Assembly: GCA_947650285.1 (NCBI GenBank)
Contig: CANTFL010001216.1
Span: 124,001-188,000, forward strand
Origin: Hyaloperonospora brassicae
Taxonomy: Eukaryota; Oomycota; Peronosporomycetes; Peronosporales; Peronosporaceae
Direction: 5' to 3'
Length of the DNA stretch: 64,000 bases
Shown: one piece after another, positions 42,972-53,800 of the stretch
Numbering within the stretch: position 1 is the first letter of the stretch
Layout of the letters: each line of letters begins with the position of its first letter
Position numbers and translations under genes: made by a program
The notes under the pieces: model-generated
The model's input: the letters and a program-made list of their open reading frames with translations, nothing else
What the model was told of the DNA's origin: nothing
Database searches by the model: none

Positions 42972-43610
42972 ATGTCAACTCTCATGGGTTTTTTATCTTT
43001 CGACGAGAAAACACTCTCGTTGACATTTGGAGCCGTTGTGAATATTAAGCTCAATGGCCGCCCTGACCCCAAAAAGGACGCACGATCGCAACTGTATCCG
43101 CAAGAGCCAGTGATTCTTATCGTGAGCCGTATGAAGCAAGTGTTAGCTTGGAGCAGGAACGAAACAATCAAGACACGAGTAGCATCGTTTGTTGCAACAA
43201 TGGAACGAACGTCTACACGAATCCACAGGTACCCATCCTCCGTTTCCTCGACACTTTTTGTAGACAAAGATACACTGCGCACCATGCAAGGTCTCTGCTC
43301 ATGCAGTCAGGTACACTTATGGTCTCACCGACCACTTGCGCGATATCGTCCAGCACCCTGATATGCTTGCTCATGACGCACCACCTACCGATGGTTAATT
43401 TGTATGCTGACAGATCGTGCAAAGAGAGGGACTGTTACCACCCACGCAATGAGTGAGGCCTGGCAATACTTGCTTGATAACACTAGAGATTGTGTCGAAC
43501 TAGCTCGTGAAGGAAGATGCGCACAGACGTGGAAGAGTACGATTCATACTCTGCGTTTGTGGCATGCAACATATCAGCGTGAAGAACTCGATTCATTGAT
43601 CATGTGGTAG
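42972..43610 (+). CDS. Possible small three-exon gene of unknown function
   Basis: Proposed exons 42972-43121, 43229-43310 and 43414-43610. The introns are 107 and 103 bases (donors GTGAGC and GTACAC, acceptors ATCCACAG and GCTGACAG) and the phases agree (0, then 1). The product is 142 residues. Its second half looks like a compact helical protein: VPILRFLDTFCRQRYTAHHA, then SEAWQYLLDNTRDCVELARE and TLRLWHATYQREELDSLIMW. I do not recognise the family. Support comes from matching phases, intron lengths like that of RPB11 and an initiator-like site just upstream. Against it, other splice combinations are possible (for example a donor after RMKQ at 43137), and phase agreement alone can arise by chance in such a short region. 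Confidence 0.4.
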
Positions 43611-45614
43611 CCCTCGCATGAAATGAAGTCTACCAGCGGCACTACAGTGTTCTAGATGCATCCAAGCACTTGACTTATGGTGTGAGCCCAAGCCGACATC
43701 TGGCGCCTGCCTATACTACTTCTGCCAAATGCAAAGAAGTCGTTGACGTCCAGGAAAAGTGCATACACTATTTTTATGTTTGCATACGTATTCCGAGCGT
43801 TTAAGGTTTCATGCATGTGCCTTTGCGATGTATCTGGATCGGTAAATCACATTTGTGCTGGTAAATGGTCTACGTCAAGTGTAGACCAGTGCAGACACCG
43901 AGGTAAGATCAGAAAGTAATCAGCTGGTGTAAAAGATACGTATGTGGTCTCAGGTGACGTGCTGTTACAATGTGCGGAAGGAAAAACGAATGAACGGCAA
44001 CAAATTGCTCGTCGCAGCAATTTGCTAGTGTCGTTGTTGCTGCAACATTGACGTTCGTCCGATACGACGTCGTCGCACGTTTTGAACTCGTGGAGTGGTT
44101 CGTCAGCGATCAGAGTAACGTGTCATACGAGTATGCACTTGTTACATATAGCGCTCGTTCCGAATGGAGTACACGTTAACGATTCAAACTACAAATGTAT
44201 GTTCATGAGAAACGAATTGCACTGTGATGGCACATGAAATGGTATGAAAAAGAGAGAACAAAAGATGCACCGAAATATCAGCCAATAGAAAAATGCATCA
44301 GAAGATAAAGAAGAAAAATGCACGAAAGAATCACCAAAATGAAAAATACACCACCGGTTCATACTAAGCGATCGAATTTACACATGCCTGCGATCATTCA
44401 TGTACATCTATCTGCATTCATTCCCTCTTTTACTTCAATCATTCGAGGCCAATACATCAAAACTCGTCGACATTCGTATTGCACAAAAGAAAAGGTGCGT
44501 TGACGCTCCAAGCGTAGCCGTAAAGTGCCGTTTATCATTGCAAAGTAAGGCTCCGTTGCTTCTAACTCTTCCATTCGTCGTTTGTGGTTTGGCATTGTAT
44601 TAATGTCAGCTGTCGTCTCGACCCGAGCGTCTTAATGAATGAGATACGACAGCGCCGTGTTCAAATAACGTGTACACAAGCTCTATAAGATATTTGGAAC
44701 ACGACCCGAGGCAGCACGAGATAATTTGTAGACTGAAACATCAAGAGGAGACCATACCGTGAGGTTCTGATGGCATTGTTTTGGTGCTATTGCAGGTGGT
44801 CATATCGAAGCTTATGGAGACATACGAAGATTGCACGTTAGCAAAACACGCAATGCTGATGGAAGATTGTGGTTGCGAGAAACAATAAGCTGCTACTATT
44901 GGTAGCGATGTCGGTGTTGATGTGGTATCGTGGCATGGATGCTGCGAAGATAGACACAATATTGCCATCTACTTGGAGGCATAGTGCACATAAGCGTAGC
45001 AGCTCGGTCCTCTCATCCGCCCCGGACATGGGATACAGTGCACTGATATGTCATTGTGCTATACGTTCTTACAAAGTCCCACTTGTTGAAAGGACATAAA
45101 AGTATGATGCTTTCACCGTAGAATCTATGCAGCATGTGGCAAAGGTACCACCATGTCAACAACCTTCATGTAGTTAACCTACGTGATCAATGAAGACAAA
45201 CAGCTTGTCCGGCATGTTTCCCATCGCCGGAAATGCTCTTCTCGATAAATTGCTGCAGCACTTGCACATTACGTCATCAATGTAGATATGTATCCATGTA
45301 TTCTCCAGCATGTATGTTTGTTCGTTTCATATCGATGGGCAGTGTATTTTTGCTTTAAATATAAGTTGACGCTTTATTATTGTTGTTTCCATCGTGCGGC
45401 GCATTCTTTCATTGTCGTTAGCATTTGGTGCATTTAGAAATACACCCTATGTAACGGAGTGAGCCCATACATGACATTGTCACCAAATTGGACTAATGTG
45501 AATCTTATCTTACTTGATACGATCCTACAATATTTGCCTTGACAAGCAAAGATGTTAGAAAATCGTACCGTTGAAGGCAATAGTCGGTGAGGCTCGACTC
45601 ATTGCTTGCTGTAG

Positions 45615-46080
45615 ACCATTGAATCAGCCAACTGAACGAGCAAATGCTGATAGACTCGCGCAGTGGGTGGTGAGCGAGTCGCTGCATTTGGATTTATGGC
45701 TTGATGTAGTTATGACAATGTCAAAACGATATTTGTTGGGCGACTTTATCGATCAATCAAGTGCAGCTCTACTTTCCTTCCGTCTACACGTATCCACTGA
45801 GAAGGTAAGCGTTCCTCTGCACGTATCGTGTGCTATACGATATCATTTCCGACAGTTCATCAAGGTCTTGAGGGTCAACAGCAAGACCTGTTACAGGTAA
45901 GGTCCGACCTCACCTGATGGCTGTTAGGTTGACAACTTGACAAATGGGACCGGGAGGTGCGGTTGACATACTAGACCAGCTTATGACGAAAGGCGGAATG
46001 GACGTGCGCTATGTGCGACTTGGTCTGGTCAAGTTGCAGCGCTGATAAAGTACATGCCGTGTGTTAACAGAAGAAGATAA
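45615..46080 (+). other. Weak exon-like signals, perhaps a decayed gene
   Basis: Three segments, 45615-45804, 45856-45896 and 45975-46080, are separated by GT-AG intervals of 51 and 78 bases with good donors (GTAAGC, GTAAGG). They join in phase and end in TAA. The longest piece reads WVVSESLHLDLWLDVVMTMS and LLGDFIDQSSAALLSF. There is no start exon with an ATG in a suitable place, third codon positions are not GC-rich as in the neighbours, and no family is recognised. It may be a relic or chance. Confidence 0.2.
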
Positions 46081-47447
46081 CACTAGATCTATTCTACTTT
46101 TGCTTCTACATCCTGTTATACGTGTACAATTACTATCTACTTCTGAACCAGGATATAGCGTAATCTTTGACAAGGGCACTCACGAGCATCACCTCCTAGA
46201 GTGGATGGGCAGACAACTGGTGAAATGCGCGGCCGATGATATGGTAGTACGACCATAACGAAGTTTACAGGTATGGAATTTGTGACGCCGTTTGTCTGAC
46301 AGCTCAATGGAAGATTAAGACAGCAAGCTGGTACCCGACGATCAGATAGGAGACTTAGTCGTCTTTTCTTGCTATGCGTGTCAAGCGTTTCACACCGCAT
46401 CATGTGGATTTTGACAACGATCGGCACAGACCGTTTGAGAGTGAGATAACAGGCCGGTGTAAATCGATGAATTGTAGCATGCGACAGGATTTCTGCTGAT
46501 CTGCTAGTGAGCGCTATATTCTTTGGTATCCTGTACGTCGATTTGCTATCAACGTGCTACATTCGCTTCGATCGAGCGATCCTACTGTGAGAAAACAGCA
46601 GCAGGCCTGCAGAGCACCGATTGCAGAGTGTGTACGTAAGGATGGGCATTGGTGAGTTCGCGCTTTAGTGATGCACGTTCGTGCCTTTGCACCTACACAC
46701 AAGATAGTCCTTGTTCGAGTCGGTTGCGGCTTCAAACGAACTGGCTCGCATCGCATGTGCTCTATCTTCTTCTATCGCATCACTGCACTCACAGGTCGTA
46801 GAGTGATACGTCGGTCAGCTAATGTGCACACTATTAGTGACTGCGATGCTAGTACGTGGAGCAGCATGCTTTCGAAATTGTGCTGATAGCAAACTAATGA
46901 CTTGGCTCCACACCGTCTTTGTGTGTGTCTCCGACTTTCTACGTGATTTTCTTCTACCTGCTGCGGTCGACCGCTAGGTTTCACCGCGATGTTGCGTTCG
47001 TTCCTCGCGCGAGATGCAGCGTTGGGGGTCCGCTGGCCGTTCCTGCGTCAGACTACCATCAGACTTTCGACAGCTTACCGGCTATTCGTGCGCATCGTGG
47101 ATAGATCCATTCTTGCAGGTAGAACGACAAGTCAATCGACCATGTCAGCGTGATCGATTTACTCGACTATGGGCTGCGCTACTGGTGGTTCCTCGTCTCG
47201 AATTTACAAAGGATACTCATTGCTCAGCCTTCACCGATCCCTGTGCGGTCTTCTTCCACAATTTAGCCCAAGCGCGGGGCAGGTTTTGCTAGCATGTAGG
47301 TGGATGAATACACTACCTCCGCATACGATGTCAAGCAGTCGTTTATCGTCTCATGGTATGACGTTATGTATCATCAGCTGAGACGCCAATGATATCAGTG
47401 CAGCGTAGATAGAAGGAAACGATGATGGATACGTATATCGAGCTTAC

Positions 47448-47475
47448 TTCTGGACAAGCTCCTTCCTGTCCAGAA
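47448..47475. repeat. Inverted repeat, 9-bp stem, 10-base loop
   Basis: TTCTGGACA at 47448-47456 is the exact reverse complement of TGTCCAGAA at 47467-47475. It stands alone in the gene-sparse stretch. Confidence 0.6.
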
Positions 47476-48020
47476 ATGGCCCTGTGAAGGTGCTATGGAA
47501 TTTCACGATGTAGATGTGTGCGCTGCCGACCCGGCTTGCCTTGCGTGCTGCACAACTTGTCGATCACAATCCGCCCCCATGGGATACCAATATCGTGGTA
47601 TATTGAGGTTCCAACAAGCTGAGCCTCGTGTAGATCGCCCAGTTGGACCGTAGGTCCATGTCATTATTATTGAGTTTTTTGTTTCGTAACATGAGCTAAG
47701 AAACTTTAGGCTACGAATCGAGGACGCTGTAGATGGGGTGCGATACTCGTACATGGCGTGCCGAATGTGCTTTCGAACAAAGTGAAACCACAGACATCGC
47801 CATCGCCACCACTATATGCTACTGGCGGTACTTGCTGGACGCGTCAGTACAGACCAGATAGACAAGTCGATCGGAGCTCAGGCTGATTACCTTGAATACG
47901 AGGCTTTCGTCGCCGTTGCTCGCGTGGTAGAGGTGGCTACGCATTTTGTTTGTGTCACGAGCGAGAGACTTGCTGAGCGTGGAAGTTATGGCTGGCAATG
48001 AGCGCGATTACCGCATTGCC

Positions 48021-48470
48021 TCACCGCCATTCTGGACTGGTTAAGGACATCTCGCGTAACGACACGCACCGTATTGCTGCCCAAGCGCAAATAAGACGCA
48101 TGATCGCTTGCGCCGAAAATTTGTCGTAAAGCAACGTAATGGGCCCAATCATATGCTGATGGTACGGTGCTAGCTCTTCGCTGATGAACATATTTTGGGC
48201 GATCTCCATCCATTTCATGCAGTCTCTGAAATGCAGCTGCGTTCAATCACACAAGAAAAGTATGAGAAAGAGTTCCGTTTGATTACATCGGTCGATGTTT
48301 GATCGAAAGCATGTTTCCTCGTACAGAAATGTCCATGTCGAGTTTGATGCGTCTTTATGCGTCCTATGCTACAGCGGCTGCTTAGGATCACTACCTGAAT
48401 TGACGTTCGAGCGGTACGATGCAAAACGTAGGAAATGTATTGGAAGTCCGTAGTACACATGCTACCCATA
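48021..48470 (-). other. Weak exon-like signals on the minus strand
   Basis: On the minus strand an acceptor-like TTTCAG near 48231 is followed by an open stretch down to about 48021. Two overlapping frames are both open here; the one reading MKWMEIAQNMFISEELAPYH has the GC-richer third positions. Upstream, near 48410, a CAG|GTAGTG donor ends a segment reading YISYVLHRTARTSIQ, but its phase fits the other frame. No family is recognised, and the conflict between frames argues for a relic. Confidence 0.18.
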
Positions 48471-48636
48471 CTACCTCAAGGCCTACGAAACTCGTTTCGA
48501 CAAAACGGCAGATCGCTCCATCGTTAATTGCTACGACAACAGCAACTACTTCAGCAACTCACGATCGCGCTCATCCGTCGACTTTGCTCACGCCCTCGAG
48601 TGTGTTCGAAGCACGAGTATTTGCTTGTTCTGATAA

Positions 48637-49572
48637 TTATGGCCCACGCTTTCGGTACAAATTAATCAGCGCGTCGGCCAATGTCTTCACCTCAACTCCG
48701 TCCGTCTTCGCTTTTTGAATGTATGTGTTCATAGCTGAGACATCCCTGCCACCTACAAGCAGTTTCACCGCTTCCTCCTCGCTGAGGACGTTAATCTCCT
48801 TGTTGCTTCTCAACAGCGCAGTATAGTCGAACCACATAGTTGCCCGGTATAGCGAGTTCTTAAGTGTGTCGTCCTCACCCAGTTTGAGGGTATCAAAAAG
48901 CTCTTTGGGCTTCGCTTCGAGGTCCAGCCACGCACCTTGCATCACTTTTGGATCACTTCGGTAATAGTGAGCTAGCCCCCTCAGGATGTTGTCGGGTCCA
49001 TCATTCTTGCTCACCATCGTTTTCACCGATAGCAGTGCCTTTACCACGTCCTTTGGATCTTGTTTGTATTTTTTCATTGTTTCGATTGCCGATGGAGGGA
49101 ACTTGAAGTCGACGTACCTCTCATTATCAATGCAGCCTTTCAGCCATTGCGTGAGGACATCAACGTCTATGTCTCCCTTGTTAAGACCCAGACGTACGAA
49201 CTCAGCCTCATGAGGCGCTACCGGACGAACCAGCTGCCTCAAGAAAGTCGCGAATCGTTGCCCTGCCAACAATAAAGGCTCAGCTGGCGACCAAGTCGAT
49301 CGCTCCTCCTTAGCGTGGCCGCTGTGGGTCTTGCCCACCACCAGTTCGCTCGGTCCTACAGGCCGTTGAGCGACAGAGGCGGAGAGATCGGCAGAGCCCA
49401 CTTTGCCGTATAAATGCACAAGTTGGTGCCCGTCGGACGTGTTCTTGTCAGGGCGTGGAGAAGGGCTCGAGCTGGAAACAGGAGCAATCACTGAGTCACC
49501 GTCAATCGGCGAGCCAGCACGTCCGAAGGTACAGATGCTAGAAGCCGTGAGTAAGTAGCAGAGCATGCGCAT
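48637..49572 (-). CDS. Secreted WY-domain effector candidate, EER motif without canonical RXLR
   Basis: 311 residues from ATG at 49572 (a second ATG two codons later is equally possible); the frame runs further up but only from TTG. Residues 1-19 (MRMLCYLLTASSICTFGRA) form a signal peptide with a short hydrophobic core. A polar, serine- and proline-rich linker follows, with no RXLR. An EER-type motif stands at residues 88-91 (KEER). The C-terminal 200 residues are helical. The segment ELFDTLKLGEDDTLKNSLYR followed by W247 and Y250 (ATMWFDYTALL) has the layout of the LWY/WY unit of Peronosporales effectors, and QWLKG (residues 142-146) may open an earlier WY unit. Such proteins are secreted into host plants by the pathogen. 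The gene has no intron and sits in gene-sparse DNA 1.2 kb from a LINE, typical for this class. The host target cannot be inferred. Confidence 0.72.
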   Translation of the reverse strand: MRMLCYLLTASSICTFGRAGSPIDGDSVIAPVSSSSPSPRPDKNTSDGHQLVHLYGKVGSADLSASVAQRPVGPSELVVGKTHSGHAKEERSTWSPAEPLLLAGQRFATFLRQLVRPVAPHEAEFVRLGLNKGDIDVDVLTQWLKGCIDNERYVDFKFPPSAIETMKKYKQDPKDVVKALLSVKTMVSKNDGPDNILRGLAHYYRSDPKVMQGAWLDLEAKPKELFDTLKLGEDDTLKNSLYRATMWFDYTALLRSNKEINVLSEEEAVKLLVGGRDVSAMNTYIQKAKTDGVEVKTLADALINLYRKRGP

Positions 49573-50726
49573 GCTTGCGGAGTGGGTGGCTGCCAGAATG
49601 TAGCAAAGTGAGAACCAATTGTGGCGATTTCTCACAGAAGCTGTGCGTGGACTGATCCTGACTTTTACTCCAGCAAATCTGATCGCGTGAGTAAAGCAGG
49701 CATCGGAATCTTCCTGCACTGGCTCATCGCGACACGAACGCTCTTCAGCCAACGGAATGAGATTTGCTCAAAGAGAGCAGTATCGTCGTCTTCGAATGGA
49801 CGGGAAGATCCGGTCTTCGAATACAATCCGCAAGCGGATTGAACAAAGCGACCAAGTAGCTAAGCCGTCATATCCACGAGGTCATACCGGGTAGCTTGTC
49901 AGCACCTTTTTCACAATCAACGCCCTAGATGTCATTGAAGCTAGCGTGAAAAGACGCAGCGAGTGTGAGTCAAGAACAGACAGATGCACAGCAGAGGCAC
50001 GCAAGGTAGGAAGCATTGTACGGGCAAATATGTGACGTAATACACGATAAGGATGATACGTGTTGATCATAGTGGCGCCCAAAGTAACACGAAATGAGCT
50101 TTGAATTCTCAGGAAATCCAAGTGTTCATGCATTCAGATTGCTTTCCGAGTCGGGGCCCCGTTACACGTACGGCCTTTGTATACGACTGTCACGCTTCAA
50201 GCGAAGGTCTTGGCGGTAGGATGGATAGTCCGCCGCATAAATGTGGACAGCTGTCACTCGGTGCAGGGCTTATCAGTACTACAACCACTCCAGACTATTC
50301 GGTGCATCAGGTCCCGACCGATGCTTGGCAATCGAAAGCACGTGAAGCGCATCACGGAGATATTCCTGCGGCTGATTCCTGCTGCATAGACGCCTTGTTC
50401 AACCACAAAGACGGTCGGCTACTTTGACTTTGTGGTTGACTGAAGTAGTGCTGGCTGTGCAAGTAACGAGACGTGTGGGTGAGCGAACGACTGGTTAAAG
50501 GATCGATTCGAGGGAAGGAACGCTAAAAAGTAGCCAAAGCGTTTGAAAGCTAAGGTCCTTCGTCAAATTACTTCTGCATTTTGCAGCCTATCCACCGAGC
50601 GGCTCTACCTCTATGATTATGCTGCCGAGCATAATCATCGGCGTTTGAGTATCATAGCACATTCCGCAGCCGCCATACTCTCTCCAGTCGCCATTCTACA
50701 GTCAACCCTGTAAGCAAAGGTTTAGC
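49573..50726. other. Intergenic stretch between effector candidate and LINE
   Basis: Contains the effector promoter and, near its right end, a perfect 11-bp inverted repeat (listed separately). Short frames only. Confidence 0.5.
50613..50638. repeat. Perfect inverted repeat, 11-bp stem, 4-base loop
   Basis: ATGATTATGCT at 50613-50623 and AGCATAATCAT at 50628-50638 are exact reverse complements around the loop GCCG. It lies about 90 bases before the left direct repeat of the LINE. Confidence 0.75.
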
Positions 50727-50744
50727 AAGTAGGTCGGCCTTACA
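50727..50744 (+). repeat. Target site duplication of the LINE, left copy
   Basis: AAGTAGGTCGGCCTTACA, identical to 59631-59648. The flanks of the two copies share nothing, as expected for a target site duplication. Confidence 0.85.
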
Positions 50745-50846
50745 CTCTCCAATCTGCGCTGCAGAAGGCACCCGCCTGCGGTGAGTATAAACGAGACGTT
50801 AAGCCAATCCAGGCTTTCTTCGGCAACTGCCCGTGCGTATCTTCCC

Positions 50847-53800
50847 ATGACCGACCCTCCTCCTGACAAAGGAAGGGAAGAGTCTGGCGACGATCCAGGA
50901 CGACCTGCGCTCCCACTAGCGTCACTGACAACTCGGGTACCTCCTGGGTCTCCGCAGCCGGACAGGGAGCGTAAGGTGGCTGCGCCGGACACGCACCACG
51001 ATGATGCGACATTGGACATGGACGGGGATCGGACTCTTCCCAGCCACCCGTCTGATGTTTTGTCGGCCGGACCTGGATGACGCCCTGCGCATCCCGGAAG
51101 GGTGCCACCGCGGTTACCTCATCGGGCGCGGAAGGTGCCTCACGAGCTGATCGATTGGATCCGGGGGGAGCACTCTTCCTCGGAAAACGTAGGGGTCACT
51201 TCGGACCGGTCCGGGGCCCCTCTTGTGGATGATGAAAGCGATCTTCATGCCGCCTTAGTGGATGAGATGAAGGCCCACCCCGGCGAGGGTCCGCTAGATT
51301 CATGGCTTCACTCTATCTAAGTGCTGTACACAACAGCATCGGAGCAATTTGCGGTCAATAAGGCCAAGTTACCCATCGAGCGGCAACGTTACCCCCGCTT
51401 GACCATGGCAGAGCGCGTAGGATTACTTACTCTGTTTGAACTCGCCTGCATCCGTGGAAACCAAGATGGGGAGGTGTGGAATCGAACGCTCCAACCTGTG
51501 ATCAGGGATCTGTATTCAACGAAATGGGCGTTTCTCGAGATCGTTCGCAAGCACGTTAGCCGGCTTAAATGGAAGCAAGCTCCTGTTTTGGATCAGTGGT
51601 CGGCTAAGGTGAAACAGGGCACTCCGGCAGCTACCGAAAGCTTTCCTGCTCCTTCGCGACACCCGTACACGCGATTTATGTTTAATCCGGCTAAGTACCA
51701 GCCGGCAGAGGTCGCGAAGCTGACGCAAGTGTGCGAAGCTTCTTACGAAGGGGCGTATGGCCTTGAGTACCGGGATGGAACCGCGGAGGAATGGAAAATT
51801 ATGAGGGCCTAGCGGAAGGGTCTATAGCGTGTCGCAAACTTCCGTCGTTCGTGCAGAGTATCATGGACAGTTCCGAACGCATTCGGCTGTTCAATACGAT
51901 CCAAGCACAGGTGGAGGGAGAGCTGGTGATGACGTTACAACGTCATCATTATATCCGGGTATGTCAGCATAGCACTAACAGCATCATCGCGGCGATACTC
52001 GAATCGGCGGAATTAGTTCGGGTCAAATTGCCAGCGCTTCATGCGCTGATAAGCCAGACTAAACAGATTGTTTACGACAGGGTGACAAAGTCCATCCATT
52101 TCTTTTTCTTCACTAGAGAAACGGCGGTTAAACATCAACGTGTGGCTATCCCGTTTCGGGGCGGAAGCTATTCGCTAACGAATCCGCATCGGCCACACCA
52201 CGGAATTGTTTGGGATCGACAGCGCAGTTCGGATGGGCATCAAATACGGCGGCAGGCGGAGTATACGGTATACATCCGCAATTTGACTCGGTTTCACGAC
52301 ATTGGTAAGCTTATGGCGTTTCTTCGCACTAACATCCAAACCCCATTTGAAGTGGAAGATATGGATACGTGCACACCGACGTCAAGAACGTCGACGGTGT
52401 GGAAACTTACTTTCCAGTTGGCGGGTTGCCCGAATTTTCTACAGGGAGTGAACCGAATCATGTGGTTCGGCGCCATTTTAATCGTATCTCACTCCAACGT
52501 TGGGCGCCGATTTCAATGTCTACAGTGCGGTAACATTGGGCACCCAATTGCGCGTTGCAGTTTCTCTGACGCACAACTTCGGGGGCCAGGAGCCATCGTC
52601 GTTGCGGAACAGGACATAGCCGGTCTGGGCGATACCGCACGTCCTTTCGCGAGTCTTAAAGAACTTCGAGACACGGTGCGCGCCCGTATTGCCGGCCACC
52701 GCCTGGCCCAGGCGTCGCTAAGCACACCGGATAATATGGCGCCTGTTCCTCCTACATCTTCCAGGCTACAGGAATCCGATAGAGAGTCGCAGCGACTACC
52801 AAAACCGGTGGATCGGGAGATAGGCATCTTACCTCCCGGAGTCGAGCTTCAACCAGAACCCAGGAAACCACAGCCGTGGATTACCCACAGAGCTCAGAAG
52901 GGACGGTCCATCCAGAGACGCGCCAACAAAACCTTGACAAGCATTGGAAAAGACACTCCTCGAGCGCTCGTCAGCGAGGCATCCGGCAAGCACCCAACAC
53001 CGACACCCCGAACGGCCCCATTAACCGCCGAGTTGAGCAGTGAGGGCGTCCCTAGCGTCGTAACCGGGGACACGGTCTCTCCGGCGCAGCCGCTTCTCTT
53101 ACCAGCTGAGGAACAAATTCGTGTGGCAGGGCTGGCGCGGGGTCAGCCTCCACAAGTCCAAGGGTATCTCCTGCTTAGTCGTCAGGCGAAATCTAGGGCT
53201 ACGCTTTCGAAATTAATGCAGGCCAGCTACGCCGGTCCCTCGGAGGTGGCTCCCCCTGGTCCAATGCTAACGCAAGTGCCGCAGACTTTCGCAGAGGCGT
53301 TAAACAGCTTAGGGATGCGGGAGGTAGTAACGCCGGCGTTCGGCAATTGCCTTGCCATGGCAATCGTGCAAGGAGCAACTGGACAAGATCTCGCAGAGCC
53401 GACGTCGAAGCTTGGACAGCTAACGGCAACCCTCGAAACCGGTATCAAGGAGGTTGGACTTTTAAACATAGAGGACCACATACCGCATGATATCCGGGTG
53501 ACGATACTTCAACATGTTAACCGTGCTTGGACAAGCATGACGCGGCGGGAATCCCTTAACCAACTCAAATAGGTTTTAGAGGACTACGCATCCAGTCCTT
53601 CCGACCGAGCAGCGGTCGTCGCGGACAATACATGGGGAGGTAATGACATCATCGGACTAGCGGCAATGTTCCTCCATCGGAACATTTACGTGCTCGAATT
53701 AGAAGATACGCGCGCCAACCCCTGGAGCTGCCGGCAGATTGGGCCAGAAGTGCTATCCATTAAAGCGAAAAGTATCGCTTCGTTTACGGAGCGGCCCATG

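Larger units (their letters stand above)
43611..48636. other. Gene-sparse, AT-richer stretch
   Basis: Five kb with no convincing gene. The base composition is clearly more AT-rich than in the genes to the left, and stops are frequent in all frames. Two places have weak exon-like signals and are listed separately (about 45615-46080 plus, 48021-48470 minus). A perfect 9-bp inverted repeat lies at 47448-47475. No transposon ends, LTRs or reverse transcriptase fragments were recognised. Confidence 0.5.

Noticed and set aside
43229..43263. A 35-base intron as an alternative splice in the small unknown gene
   Set aside because: Phases would agree, but 35 bases is too short for an oomycete intron. 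The model with introns of 107 and 103 bases is preferred.
44869..45099. Short frame with a signal-peptide-like start (LLLLVAMSVLMWY)
   Set aside because: It begins with GTG, not ATG, and the 76 residues show no effector motif.
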